Positions 1-11,547 of a stretch of 64,000 bases of DNA are shown here, piece after piece. The translations under genes were made by a program, and so were the position numbers. Numbering within the stretch: the stretch's first letter is position 1; every line of letters starts with the position of its first letter. The stretch lies in assembly GCA_015956445.1 (NCBI GenBank), contig WIUZ02000012.1, positions 496,001 through 560,000 of the forward strand, written 5' to 3'. The notes below the pieces were generated by a model. That model ran no database searches. It was not told where the DNA came from and saw only the letters and a program-made list of their open reading frames with translations. The DNA comes from Thelephora terrestris. Its lineage: Eukaryota > Basidiomycota > Agaricomycetes > Thelephorales > Thelephoraceae.

Positions 1-2887
1 ATCGACCTTCATACCCTGTAGGTTGTGCGTGTCTGCCCCCTCCTCGTAGAGAATGCCGACCCCTCTTCTTACATTTCAGCCTCACTTGACTTTTTATGCA
101 CCCGTTACTCCCAGCATGAAATTGCGGAGTCAGCCCCCGCCGAAATACACAACAGAATCCGCCAGTTTGATGGCATAATCACCCCACTTGAATGGCTACT
201 GAGTGGCGTGCGGTGGGGTACCCATGAGGCAGAATCCCCGCCGCCTAGTTCGCGGCCACCAATTCTAAGGGCTTAGAGAAGCTCACCCCGACGCCTCCTG
301 CCTGGTCCTGATCACCGGCGAGAGCTATCTCGACGTTCCATACCTCAGCCCAGAAAGCTCTAGCCGATGGCACATATTTTTGGTCCAACCGCTACCACTC
401 TGGTGCCGTTTGCGGCCTGGGAGCCTTGGTTGTCAACGGAGCTCACAACGGCGTCACAAAGGATGGGGTCGTTCAACCTTTCGACGCCACTTCAAAGGTC
501 AAGCACCGGAAAATCCGAAACTGTACCCACGTACCGTTCCCGGGGAGCGAAATCTCTCTGGCTTGGTCGCAGACCTCGCATCTTCCGTAACCCCTCTGCA
601 TCCCAAAGGCGAAAATCTTTTCCGCCGTCGTCTCATCGCCCTGTGCCACTCGGAGAACCCATAATGGTTGTCACCGCTTCGATATGGAACCTGTCCTCTC
701 CAATCGGTCGATAGTCAGCTGTTCAAAGAAGATCAATGCGCTGCGCAAGTCTCACGACATGGCGCAAGACCTTGCAGAACTGATGTGACTGACTTGTAAT
801 GTGTTGTCCAAAGAAGGGTTCGATTGCAAAGTCGCGCAACATCCCCATGTGGAAAGAGCGAAGTTGTTGCAGGCCTGCAGCCTACACGTCCTTGGCTTGA
901 CATCGCCGGTGGGTTTCTAAGCTCCTCTTTGAATTGGAGGTCTGGCCCTACAACCACCGAACTGAGGCGGGCTTACGAGATTACCTTATCAGACTCGCAT
1001 TCTTTTCGCCTCGTTCCAGTGTGTCGATGCATCGAAACTGTCACAAACCCCATGCCCCGCATAGAAAACGAGTGCTCTTACCCAGAAGCCGGCGGCGACG
1101 CGGCGAAAGACCAGGCAACACCTGACTGTCCCCCAGGAGGCGACTCTAGAACGATTTCCTCATTCATCTAGTCCCCCATGTACTGGAAATTGGATACGAT
1201 GCATTGATACCCGACGTTTCGGTCCCTCGACCTGCTACCCTAAAACCTAGACACATCTAGGTAGCGTAGGCTTCGCGTATTGACACCGGGCCGAAGAACT
1301 GTGGCAGTTACGGTACTCCCCCGTGAACAAACGAAATTTTAGGTTAATTCACCCCAGATAATTGAGCAGGAAGGGGCCGGGTTGCATAAGGGATTGTGTA
1401 ACACCATTAACGTTTTTTTCCCACCCGTAACGCTTTCGGTTTGGCTCGCAGCCGCCTCACCAAAGTTGCACTTGGAAATTAAATTGTTTGAGCCTAAAGT
1501 AGCGTTGCATTTTTCAAACGCCCCCATTTGCTTCCGCTCGATGGAGGCGATCACTTCCGCCACACGTGGCTCGGGGCTGGATCGAGCCTCGAGGTCAAGA
1601 GAAAACGTCTTACTCAAGCGAAAAGGGGTACCCTCAGGAGGCCTCCCACCTTCTAGTATCAAACGCTATGGAGTGATGATTCTCTCTTCCTGCCACGTCC
1701 CAGGATTTACGGACCCGAGTGACCGGTGGCCAGGCGGCCGAGATCAATAATCACCACATTCTGCATATGAAATTCATCGTCCTCTGTTTAACTCGTGGAG
1801 GTCGCGGTGGAGGCTGGACTTTATCCTTGAACACACGGAAAGAAATTTGAGGGCAGAACTAATGAATGGAATTCGGAAAAGATCGTAAAATACACTCCGA
1901 TGCATAACTCTACGGTCTCGTCGCTTTAGAGCGAAGCATGTGGTCGGTTGCAATATCCTGAATACCCAACAAGGGCTGGTGCAAGGACCGCACGTAAATC
2001 TAAATCGTGGAGACAGAGCAATCAGATGGGCGTCGATTCCAGGCGAATGAACGAGTGGATTGAGGATAGTGTGGATGCCGTTATGTGGCGCACTTACCAC
2101 AAACAAAATCGAATCCCCCTCTTGGACGTCCAGCTCAGCGGCACAGGCCCACGGCACCCTTCCTTGCGAGGCTGGATACCGGTCTCAGGAAAGGCATGCA
2201 GCCTATCCAGTCCCGGCGAGACAGCAGGTGTACCCCAAAATGAGACCGCCAGGCAACCCCACAAGAAGCCCGATGGACCGTCGACTCTGTGCAGCTGACC
2301 TCTTAAGTCAAGAGTCGCGGTAGCCGGATGATCCCAGTTCTGTCGGCAATACAGTGAGTCATCTGCCTTTTGGAATGGAGAGAAAGTGGTGTACCGTGTG
2401 CGGGAAAGCGAGAGAAGGCCCTGAGGAAATTGGTAGAACAGCCCGGGTATTTATACTGCCTCTGGTAGGGAACTCAGTGGGCTGATGGATCGGATGAGAT
2501 TAAGATCAAGTGTCCTAGACTAAATCTTCAGATGTCAGATTTTGGGGTGACGGACTGCACAATCAAGAACACCCTCGTGTGGTCGGGTGTTGAAAATAAT
2601 CACCATCCTCGAAATTTTCACTTCATAACGGGCGGAACGCGGATCGCTGTCTGGTCATTGAATGGTCGAAATTATGGGGACGATTTATCGATAGGGGCGG
2701 TGAGTGAAAAACAGAGCTGCTTTCCGACGCGATAGAGGTTGCCTTGAAGTCGGCCAGATCCTTCAGGACCTCGACATCGCGAGAGGGATAGATTCAAGCA
2801 CTGAAGACCTAGTTGATATTGTACAGAGTAACAGAAAAATCCGTCCTCATGGAGGGACTCGTGAGATCAGGCTTGAACACAATCAGA
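1..2887. other. No recognisable gene
   Basis: All six frames contain only short open frames, the longest about 127 codons, and none shows a domain I recognise. Joining neighbouring frames across plausible GT/AG introns did not give a known protein either. The right end is probably the 3' untranslated region of the GIS2 gene. A decayed gene cannot be excluded. Confidence 0.4.
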
Positions 2888-3718
2888 TCACTCGGAAGTA
2901 CAGTCTCTCGCAATCTGGACCTACGGGTAAGCCGACGGAGGCAATAGATCGGACGGGTACTCACATGCCCTTCCTGGTGGCACTTGTAGCAAATTCGGCC
3001 CTTGCTCGGAGCCAGAGGTTCGAAGCCAGTAGATGTGGCGAGGCAATCCCTTTGACAACATGAGCGTCTAGTGACAGGACGAAGGTGGTCGGGTCTCACT
3101 TCGCATAATGATTTGGTCCTCGACACTTGAAACAGATGACGGGCGGTAGAGTAGAAGTGTTGAGCCTGCCCTGAGGGGGTGCCCGGGACGCATAATTCAT
3201 ACCACCTCCGGTACCAGATTGAGAGCACAGACGCGCGATGTGGCCGAACCGGCCACATTGCTGTTTATGTATGAGGACAGCGGGTTTACGTCATAGGTGA
3301 GAACACCCACGTAGCACTTCTGGTTGCTGGTCTGGCCTTGAATTCTCAAGGTAGGGCAATCATTCTGAATATGGCCAACGCCTCCGCACGAGAAACACTG
3401 CTTGTTAGCGAGTGTGCGAGGCAACGGGCAAGCCGGTGATTCGTGACCTGGACGGCGTTGATTAACGCGGAGGGTCAGAGGGTCGGGTGTCAGACCGTGG
3501 GGAAAAACCCACCTGGCTTCTTGCAATTGAAGCAGAGCCTTTCTTCAGCACAGTCGGCGCTACGCGACAGTCAAGGGCCGAAAAGGCATAATAAGGAGGC
3601 AGCTTACGCAAGGTGGCCAACTCCATTAAATAAGCGCGTCAGCCTACACGCAAATGACATAGAGCGGCTCCGACCCACCATTACCGCACTTGTAGCAAGC
3701 CTTCCTACCACCGAACAT
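2888..3718 (-). CDS. GIS2: GIS2/CNBP zinc-knuckle nucleic-acid-binding protein
   Basis: The spliced minus-strand reading gives six CCHC zinc knuckles in a row, beginning with CYKCGNVGHLAADC and ending with CYKCHQEGHIARDC, then TSE and a stop. Spacing is C-x2-C-x4-H-x4-C throughout. The series is interrupted by about six short introns, several of them inside knuckles. Proteins of this family (yeast Gis2, S. pombe Byr3, human CNBP) usually have seven knuckles. They bind single-stranded RNA or DNA and affect translation and messenger fate in the cytoplasm. I chose the ATG just before FGGRKACYKC. The frame stays open upstream to about 3899 with a Ser/Gly-rich sequence but without an ATG, so a longer N-terminus reached by another exon is possible. 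It is divergent from ARO8. A retroelement gag was considered and rejected because of knuckle number and introns. Confidence 0.88.
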
Positions 3719-4141
3719 CTTAAAAAATGCCTTTCGCTCTTCTGTGACATCCGCAATGTGGGATTTCTCGGACCGAGGTGCAGATGCAAAGGACGTACCC
3801 TTCTTCCCACTTCCGCTGACCGCGGGCTTTACTGTCCCACTCCCTTCGTGAGATGAGGATTCGTGAGAAGAGATCGAAGGAGCTTTGACAAACGCTGACC
3901 GATGTCATTGGAATCTACTGAACCTGCCCTAAACCCGGCAGGCTTTGCCAAATCTGGATACTCAATCACGCGAAGCCCACTCAGGACCGGTACTCGGGGC
4001 CCGAGTCCCGATGCCAGCTTCGCAGATTTGGACCATCTCTCTCGAGTCTCTGTAATCAGAAGTGGATGACCAATCATGCTCATCTCATGATTGGCGTAGC
4101 TTCCTTGCGAACGGCGTCCGTGTGTTAGCCCTCTTACGACC

Positions 4142-6252
4142 ATGTCGACTGGGGGCCTTCCAAAGTCCATCGACCTCTCTCACCACTTGTCCGATGTGGC
4201 CAATGCTCGTCTCCCTTCACCGTTGAAGCTCCTGGCAAAGTACGCTTATACCCCAGGCATGATTCCGTTGGCTGGAGGTTCGTAATGGGGCCTGACTCAG
4301 TACCAAACCTCTACGGACACTGACCCATCTCTGGTGGCCTCGCAGGCATGCCGAATCCGTCATACTTCCCGTTCTCCGCTATCCACGTTGACGCGCTGGT
4401 TACAAACTCGTTCGCGCCGATATCATTGGAGCGACGCCAATCTGGGACATTCTCTTGGTTATGGAACATGTTCGGGTCAAAGGAGAAGACTGTCCCCTTC
4501 GCGGTCAAGAAGTACCCCGATCATCCCGGCGACATTGACCTCGCAACTACGCTCCAGTACGGTACCGCGGAAGGTTCCATCCAATTGCGCGAAATCTGTC
4601 AAGCCTTCACTGAACGTGTATATCAACCTGCCTACGAGGACTGGAAGGTCCTCTTGCACACAGGTAACACGGATGGGTAAGAATTTGACTGGTCATTATT
4701 GCTTCAGGCCTTTTACCGGTGCCCTGGTCCCAGGTGGTCGAGGATCGTCACGACTTTCACCAACCATGGGGATTGGATTCTCGCTGAAGAATGGACTTAC
4801 CCGTCAGCCCTTTCCACTGTTCAGCCTTGGGGCATTAAGGCAGCTCCCGTCACGGTTGACGGGGAAGGGCTCTCTGCCGTTGATCTCCGGAAGATTCTAG
4901 CTGGGTGGGATGAGGCCGAGAGGGGTGGCAAGCGGTTCGTTCATCAACTACTTTCGTGTTTTCATACAGTCACAGCCCTACCCAGGCCCCACGTTCTTTA
5001 CACCATTCCCGTCGGCCAGAATCCTACTGGTGGCGTAGGCGGTCCTCAGAACCTGCACTGCGCCTATACTTACGAACATCGCACCAGACATTAAGCGCAC
5101 AGCGGAAACAGGAAGTCTACAATATCTGTGTTGAGTTCGGTAAGCATTTCAGTCGTCTCTAGAACGAATTCTAATGATGTTTTCCTCCCAGATGTCATAA
5201 TCGTTGAAGACGATCCCTACTATTTCCTCCAAATGCCCCACTACGTCCCGAAGGAAACCCGCAAGACCAGTGCCTCGCCATTTGACACAGATGAAGATAA
5301 TTACCTGCGAAAGCTTGTACCAAGCTACCTCAAGTAAGTAATACTTCCCGTCAACGCATTATAGACCACTTATCGCTGTCACAGATTTGATTGGCAAGGG
5401 AGAGTGATTCGGTTGGACACTTTCTCCAAGGTATGCACTGGTTGGCACAGTGACCGACAATCCCAGCGCTCATTTTTGGTTGTGTGGATGTAGACCATCG
5501 CTCCAGGTGTTCGCCTAGGCTGGTTTACCTGCAATCCCACCTTCGCTGAGAATTTGCTTCGACAAGGTCAAACATCGACTCAAGCTCCTTGCGGACTCGG
5601 TCAAGCCATGGTGGCCCAGCTGCTTATCACTTGGAAGCCCGATGGCTACATTCGGTGGCTCCGAGGACTCGGACAACAGTATACCGACCGCCGAGATCAC
5701 TTCATCGATCTATTACGCGCAAAGTTCCACACTCTCACCTCCGTATCGGAACACAACTTTTGGAAAGGGTGCACAGTCTATGACGCTTACCTTGAGACCG
5801 GGTCGCCTAGCGAGAAGACCGGTGCCTTCGAGAAAGTTAAATGCTTCTCGTTTGTAGCTCCGTCTGCTGGGATGTTCATATGGGTGAGTGCCTCGTGCAC
5901 GTCTTGCCGGCAACTCGGGTTGACGTATACCCAGTTGAAGTTCTATTTCGACTCCCATCCGAAGTTCGGTAAAAAGTCTGTCGAGACCTTAGAAATGCAC
6001 CTGTGGGAAGAGCTTGCCAAGGCCGAAGTGCTCGTCGCCCCAGGCTGGATGTTCTCCGCAGATCAGGAGAACACCCCGGACGGTAAATATGAAGGCCATT
6101 ATAGAATTTCTTTCAGCACAGCCACAGTAAGTATACGCTTTTTTTGGTAACCGCAAGGATCTGATCTGACCCACGCCTGAAAGTTCTCAGACATGAAGCG
6201 GGGTGTGGATATCATCGCTGAAGTCATGAAGTCATTCCTTCACGATGACTAA
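4142..6252 (+). CDS. ARO8: Aromatic/2-aminoadipate aminotransferase (ARO8 type)
   Basis: A PLP-dependent class I/II aminotransferase split by about eight introns. From the ATG the protein starts MSTGGLPKSIDLSHH and reads through PGMIPLAGG, GNTDGWSRIV, AEEWTYPS, YTIPVGQNPTGG, VIIVEDDPYYFLQ and LDTFSKTIAPGVRLGW, to a final exon ending FLHDD. The Lys in TFSK is the expected Schiff-base lysine, and the Asp/Tyr of EDDPYYF are expected PLP contacts. Yeast Aro8 transfers amino groups in phenylalanine, tyrosine and tryptophan metabolism and also acts on 2-aminoadipate in lysine synthesis. Which substrate dominates here is not visible. The intron after GNTDG must run to the second CAG (58 bases), because the first CAG would leave an impossibly short intron and lose the conserved Trp. 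It shares a roughly 420-base upstream region with GIS2. Confidence 0.92.
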
Positions 6253-6765
6253 ATTTTCTGAACGTCAATTATGCCCCCGTTCATTAGATATAATGAGGTA
6301 GGAGTGGCGAGCCCTCGCGTAGCTGGGTCAAAGCCGCACCGATCGTCCAATGGAGAAGATATTGAGAGCGAGCGGTGTTCGGTTTGCCCATCTTTGTTTT
6401 TGCCTCCGTATACTCTACACCGCTTGATTCTGTTATCCTGTTTTCTCTCATCCCACCTCTCTTGCCATAATTGAGAGAACTCAGTCAAGACTTGAGGTAT
6501 CTACGAGAACAGGATATAGTGCTTGTGTGAGCAACGAGTCGCGGAAGATCCAGTCCTCCTTCCGCGTCCGACCGAGCTATCGCTGGGGCCGCGGCCCAGC
6601 CCAGCATCATTTACTCATCCACTGTATCTCTGTATCTCTGTTTCTGTTTAGAGATATCGTAGCGACATCGAAGCGCTTTCATTCTCCGAAAAACTCTTAC
6701 GGCGTGCAAATGGATGTTCGAAATGTGTGTAACATACAACTCGTAAAAACATGGGAAAGAATAAC
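6253..6765. other. Convergent 3' regions, no gene seen
   Basis: The stretch lies between the stop codons of ARO8 (plus) and RPL15 (minus). It holds only short, unrelated open frames and is best read as the two 3' untranslated regions. Confidence 0.5.
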
Positions 6766-7539
6766 CTAACGGTAACGACGGAGACTGAGGGTGTTGTGCC
6801 TCTTCCATGTGGCCGATTTGGGAGTGTTGTTGTGACGGCTGCCTTTTCCAAGACCGCGGTTCCGTTTTCCGATGCTGGTGAGACCGCGAGCTTCCCTGCG
6901 CTTGTGCACAGGTTTGGCGATCCAGTTAATCTCGGGGTCGCGGCGAATCTGCAGGTAGGAATATCGTAAGTATCGGGTGACACCACAGGGTCATCGAGTA
7001 CGTACGGCCTTATGATTGGGATCGACGAGGATAACCTCGTAATATTTGTATACGCCATCCTGGTTTATCCAATACGAGTTCAATACCCGCAGGTTACCAC
7101 AGCGCCTGCCAACGCGCTCTTCCGCGACACTCCTCAATCCTCTCTGGGGCTTGAGGTGGTTCACACCCTGGCGTACGGGTTTGCCATAGGTTGCACCTGT
7201 TAGGCGTTTTAGCGCGGATCTGTGGGATGGGTTTTGCTGGTCACGAACCCTTAGGGACATGCTTTTTGCGGTTACCCCTGCGTACACGGACGCGGTATAT
7301 AACGTATCCTTGCTTGGCTTTGTATCCCAGCCTGCGGGCCTTATCCGGACGAGAAGGGCGGGAGGCCCGGTGGATAACGTTCAGTTGACGGTACTCCCAG
7401 CATCTAGTCATAGAACATCCACTGAGATTCAACACCTTCACCGGTTTATCGTTCCTGCGTACCGGACTCGAAGTAGGAATCGGAGTACATCCGACTGTTT
7501 CTTTTTGTAGAGTTCACTGATATACCTGTACGCGCCCAT
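6766..7539 (-). CDS. RPL15: 60S ribosomal protein L15 (eL15)
   Basis: Four exons join in frame: 7463-7539, 7249-7403, 7006-7196 and 6766-6948. The total is 606 bases, encoding 201 residues. The protein starts [19 protein letters not shown] and runs through [54 protein letters not shown] and [13 protein letters not shown] to the typical end [10 protein letters not shown]. Length is close to the 204 residues usual for eL15. It is a structural protein of the large ribosomal subunit. All three introns have good GT/AG borders and lie at conserved residues, so the model is firm. Its 5' side faces the first 14-3-3-like gene. Confidence 0.96.
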
Positions 7540-8232
7540 TCTTGCGGGGTGCTGTGAGGAGAGATGAAACGTCGGTCGCAGGCACAGGAGGATTTGTGGG
7601 TACGCAACGTTGGACTCACCTGAGATTAGGGTTGCCTAAAGCCCGTCGTTTGAGGATGATCACTGGTTATTCGATGGCTGACCCTAACCCCAAGGCGGTG
7701 GCTTACGGCTGTACAATCGTCGGAACAAGCCGTGACGTATCAGATGCGTTGATCCGAGCTGGCCGTCGATCGTTCAATCTGTGCTAACCGCATTCTTTCT
7801 TCGGCGCTGGTTGGTTGCCTCGCAGAGCCGTGGCAACGATTCCCGTTGACTGAACCTTGAATCTCCCAATTGTTGAGGGCCTTTGCACTCTGCAATAACA
7901 ATGAGGCTATCCAGGGTTGGCGGCACATCCGCACTTGGGCCATACAGCGGGCCAGCCAGTTGACCAATCAGTGCTCAACCCCAAGCGTACCTTTAAATTT
8001 GGGGACTGGGTTGGGTCATTCCCCTCCAAATGCCGGCTCGAGATAAACCTCGCCCTCGTCGCCGCCACTCAGCGCTGTCGCGCAGTTGCTCGCATGTGGG
8101 TGCACCTTTCCTCCTTGAAAGACGTCCCTGAGGCCATCAGACTTGCTCCCCATAGGTCCCGTTCAGCCACAACTCCGAGAACGGTACAGGCCTTTACAGC
8201 GGCCTCCAAAAAGAACTCGGTAGCGTTTTATA
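7540..8232. other. Divergent upstream region of RPL15 and 14-3-3-like gene 1
   Basis: The segment holds the upstream region of RPL15 and probably the unresolved first exon or exons of the first 14-3-3-like gene. Candidates include an ATG at 8095 followed by a GTACAG donor near 8178, but the phase does not fit the next exon. No other gene is recognised. Confidence 0.4.
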
Positions 8233-8938
8233 GCCCCATTGCGCCACACGACTCACCAAGATGCAGATACTATTCAGCGGTTGAAGGTTTCATGCATCGC
8301 GGGCGAAATGCAACTTTCGGAAGATATTTGTTTGGAACTCGTGGCCACGTACAAGTCTATTTATCGTTCACTACGGCAACATCTCGACCACTTGTGCTTG
8401 GCCAAAACCGGCGGGTCAATGGCCTTAATAATCAAGCTTGAAATACACCGAGTCTGCGAGGACGGTGCAATCTTCATCAAGACGTGGTTTCTTCCCTTGG
8501 CCAAGTCGCCTTACGATCATGTGTTCCTCTGCAAATCGTGAGTTATTCTCTACCTTTATACCATTATTGCGTTTATCTTACGGATATCTTAGGGCGGCAG
8601 ATCTTCGGAGGTACATATGTGTGGCATATGGACCGGAGAGCATCGAAACGCGCCTGCATTCGCGCCTCGCCCTCGATGACTATACGACGGCGTTTGGGGT
8701 TGCCTCTGAGTGGCTGAACCCCGCAGACCTAAATCGGCTAGGTCTGACGCTAAACTTCGCGCTCTTTTACCAAGAGGTACTCGGACAGGATCAACACGCC
8801 TGCCACCTTGCCAAGTTTGGGTTCGACGAAGCTGTCACATTTATCGGGGCTTCCCCCGAGCACGATGTTCCTGAGGACTCGTTTCTGGCCCTAAGTATGC
8901 TCAAGGAACACATGATCTCGTGGACGTCACTATACTAG
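8233..8938 (+). CDS. Divergent 14-3-3-like protein 1
   Basis: Two exons are clear. The first reads DADTIQRLKVSCIAG, QLSEDICLELVATYKSIYRS and HVFLCKS. After an intron at about 8539-8593 the second reads AADLRRYICVAYG, LNRLGLTLNFALFYQEVLG, ACHLAKFGFDEAV and MLKEHMISWTSLY before a stop. These follow the helix order of 14-3-3 proteins, dimeric phosphoserine/threonine-binding adaptors. The NRLGLTLNFALFYQEVL segment closely matches the family helix-9 signature. Of the phosphate-gripping residues the Lys (TYK) and the Arg-Tyr pair (RRY) remain, while the first helix-3 Arg is Leu. The N-terminus and start codon are unresolved, because there is no in-frame ATG before residue 25 of this reading. It is first of three same-strand paralogues. 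Confidence 0.72.
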
Positions 8939-10426
8939 GAACTTTACATCGTAACTCACCTTCATGGTTTTGCTGATACATGTGCATTTGCTCTGGCACT
9001 ATTGATTCCAATACCATACTATCGGCCTCGAAGCCGCGGCGCATTTGCCGTACGGCCAAACTGTTGGTCGGGGTCTGGCTATCCGAAGAATCAGCTGCGC
9101 TTATACTCCTGGTGCATTCTGCACTGCCCCGCCGAGATACAGTAACCGATTTATCTGAGCTGATCCATCATGCACCGCACCCAGGTGACGCTCGATTGTT
9201 GGCCGCCCAGTCTTTGTAGGAGCCATTGAAGTAATACAAAGGACTCTACCTAAGTGGTAGTCATTCTGCGGCATCCTCATGATGGGTGGAAGGCTGCCTT
9301 TGGGGCGGTCACGTGACCACTGCGGTAAGGCGAAGCAAGCGTGGGAACCCCATTGTCTCCTCCTGTCTCCCCCTTCTTCTGAGTGCGCCGGTAGCAACTG
9401 TCCAGACAACGAGCTTCTACCATTTCCCATTCTCCGGGTACGACCATGGACGCCACCACGCAGAACTGTGCTTCTGCTTCTGAAGATATTGTGGTCTTAA
9501 CTGGATGAATGACAAACGCCTTCCACCTTATCTAAGATGTAGGTCCCCCTATGGATGCCGCCACTCGAATTCGCCTGCGTTTGGCTAAGGTATCATGTGT
9601 TTTGAGCGGAAGTAACATGTCTCGGCGATCCAGTCCCCGTAGACCGGACTGCAGGGATGGCAAGGGGCTGGATGACAAGATACGTCGCGTCAACCCCTCT
9701 GACTCCCGTTTCCTCGCGGGTGCGCAGTAGTTGGCCTGCTTACCTATTGGAATGGAGCGCTGCAAACGGGCGGGATTACTCCCCGAGGACCACGGAGAAT
9801 TCAACCGGTACGGTGCTGTTCCGGTGCTGCACCGCCTCATCCTGTGTTTCGGTCATGGGAATAAGCGATGTACACCCACTTACTCGGGCGAAGAGCCGGT
9901 CAGCATGAAATCTCAGGGGGTCACAGGAAGCACTCTATTCGCACAGCCGTGGATTTATCACCTTTCCCATGCCACCTCGTTTGGTTTGACACATCCCAGT
10001 CTCCCTTCCATACATCCATAGGTGTTTCATCTGATCACCTTCACATAAGCTCCAAATTTTCTCCTCCAGTCTACCGCTTGCGTGAACCCCCCAAGGCCTC
10101 GTCTCCTTTTCTACATCGGCCCCGGCTCCGGCTTCATTCCGATCATCCTACACACGAGGTCCGAGGATCGATATTGCCCAGCTGACCGCTTCACATCCGA
10201 CTTCTTGCTGGATCTGAGCCCAAAAAGTGAGAAACGTCCGCTGTCTGAGCTGCTGCGAATCTTTCTATAGCAACCTTTCACCCGCCCCACGATAGCGCCC
10301 ACCCCTGAGTGGTGAAACGAACGTCACTCAATCATTTCCCATCGCATCGAGGACGAGCTCTCGAGCTTAAAAGGACCCCCATATCCCGACCGGACTTTAT
10401 CTACCCCCCACTCATTCTCCAGAATG
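8939..10426. other. No recognisable gene between 14-3-3-like genes 1 and 2
   Basis: Several plus-strand frames stay open for 60-100 codons. Examples are an ATG frame starting MDAATRIRLRLAKVSC near 9553 and another starting MACLPIGMERCKRAG near 9731. No domain is recognised and they do not join into a 14-3-3 reading. The segment may contain the promoter and first exon of the second paralogue, or a decayed fourth copy. Confidence 0.35.
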
Positions 10427-11066
10427 GCTCGGACTTCCCGAAGCTCCTCCATGTCGACGACTCCCTACGATTTCTTGAGAAGATGCGAACGTGGGTTCCA
10501 GTATCTAATCGTTCTAATTTCCTCAATTAATGGAACGGTCTAGCTCGGTTCGACTCTCACACACAAATTCTCAGGGATAACCAGTACCGCTTATCTGTCC
10601 CCGAGCGGGATTCGCTCAATCATAGCCTTGATAGTTATGGATGGGACCTGGCCCGACACATCCGTTCTGGGGGGTTTTATGGCATTGCCTCAGCAGACAT
10701 CAACCGGGTCACCGAAAAACTGTTCCGGCTCATAGACCTTGCGCTAAGAAGGGCGAGGCAGGAGGAAGTGGTAGAGTACCAAACCCTGTGAGTTTCACTC
10801 TCACTCGGAGAGAAAGTCGCATCTGACTCTTAAGCGTCGGGACAGGGCCGGTGAGGTACATGAGGCGTTGTGGCTTGCGTCAGGGTCGCGATCGAGCGAA
10901 GACAAGGCACGAGCGGCGGCGGCTTACCTGAGGGCATTTGAAAGCGCAAACGGGCATATGGACCGGCGCAGCGAGGAATATCGACATCTGTACGCAAAAT
11001 GTACAGTATTTTGCCCTAACGGACTCGGAGCATAGTCTCAACCGGGACTTTGTCGGGCATTTTTGA
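10427..11066 (+). CDS. Divergent 14-3-3-like protein 2 (possibly decayed)
   Basis: Exons joined by eye read LLHVDDSLRFLEKMRT, then DNQYRLSVPERDSLNHSLDS, YGWDLARHIRSGGFYG, LFRLIDLALRRARQEEVVEY, AGEVHEALWLASG and ARAAAAYLRAFESANGHMD. SVPERDSLNHSL corresponds to the 14-3-3 segment TVEERNLLSVAY, and ARAAAAYLRAFE to helix 8. All four residues that hold the phosphate in 14-3-3 proteins appear replaced: the Lys by Asp, and the Arg-Tyr pair by Glu-Ala in my alignment. The helix-9 part is not found intact and the frame closes soon after, so this copy may be truncated or a pseudogene. The start codon is unresolved; a neighbouring ATG at 10424 is in another frame. Confidence 0.55.
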
Positions 11067-11547
11067 CCATGGGACCCGCGACGCCTATTACGGACATGTA
11101 TAACATTCACTTATTAGAGGCTTGTTCCCGCATATGATCCTGTACTTGTTCTTGTCGCCCGTGTGACAATTGACACATAACGTCAGCGTATGGAATTAAC
11201 GAGGGTAGCGAGCGTGGGAACCCTATCCTCATTGTTCTTCGACTGGCGGCCAGAGTTTCAAGTTGCAGGCCCTTCTCGTTCTTTGTTCCTTCGCCTCAAA
11301 GGGAGTGAAGATCTATTACGCCTTGGCCTCACACGAACCCTGACGGAGGAGAGTCGCAATTGTGATTGCTTCCGTCTCAATGGCGAGCATACATGGACCT
11401 TCCTCCCCTTTCACAACGTGGCGTTTGGCTGGGGCCCCTCCAGGCGATACACTGTAGTCTATTCTCTTTTCCGCCTTTAAAAGCCCGTGGCTATTCGCTA
11501 GCTGGCCCAACATCATCGCTTTGAACGATACCCCCAACGCCACAGTC
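11067..11547. other. Spacer between 14-3-3-like genes 2 and 3
   Basis: A plus-strand ATG frame of 96 codons (11190-11480) lies here and has no recognisable domain. A long minus-strand frame that overlaps this stretch runs antisense to the next gene and was rejected. The segment probably carries the 3' end of the second and the promoter of the third 14-3-3-like gene. Confidence 0.35.

Noticed and set aside
2809-3526. Zinc knuckles suggesting a retrotransposon gag
   Set aside because: Six regularly spaced CCHC knuckles split by short introns and a TSE stop fit cellular GIS2/CNBP. No protease, reverse transcriptase or integrase is near.
4675-4711. 31-base intron in ARO8 using the first CAG
   Set aside because: Too short for fungal splicing, and it destroys the conserved NTDGW sequence. 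The second CAG gives a 58-base intron and the expected protein.
10424-10530. ATG frame starting MARTSRSSSMSTTPYDF as start of 14-3-3-like gene 2
   Set aside because: It is in a different frame from the DDSLRFLEKMRT segment, and the intron that would follow does not restore the phase.
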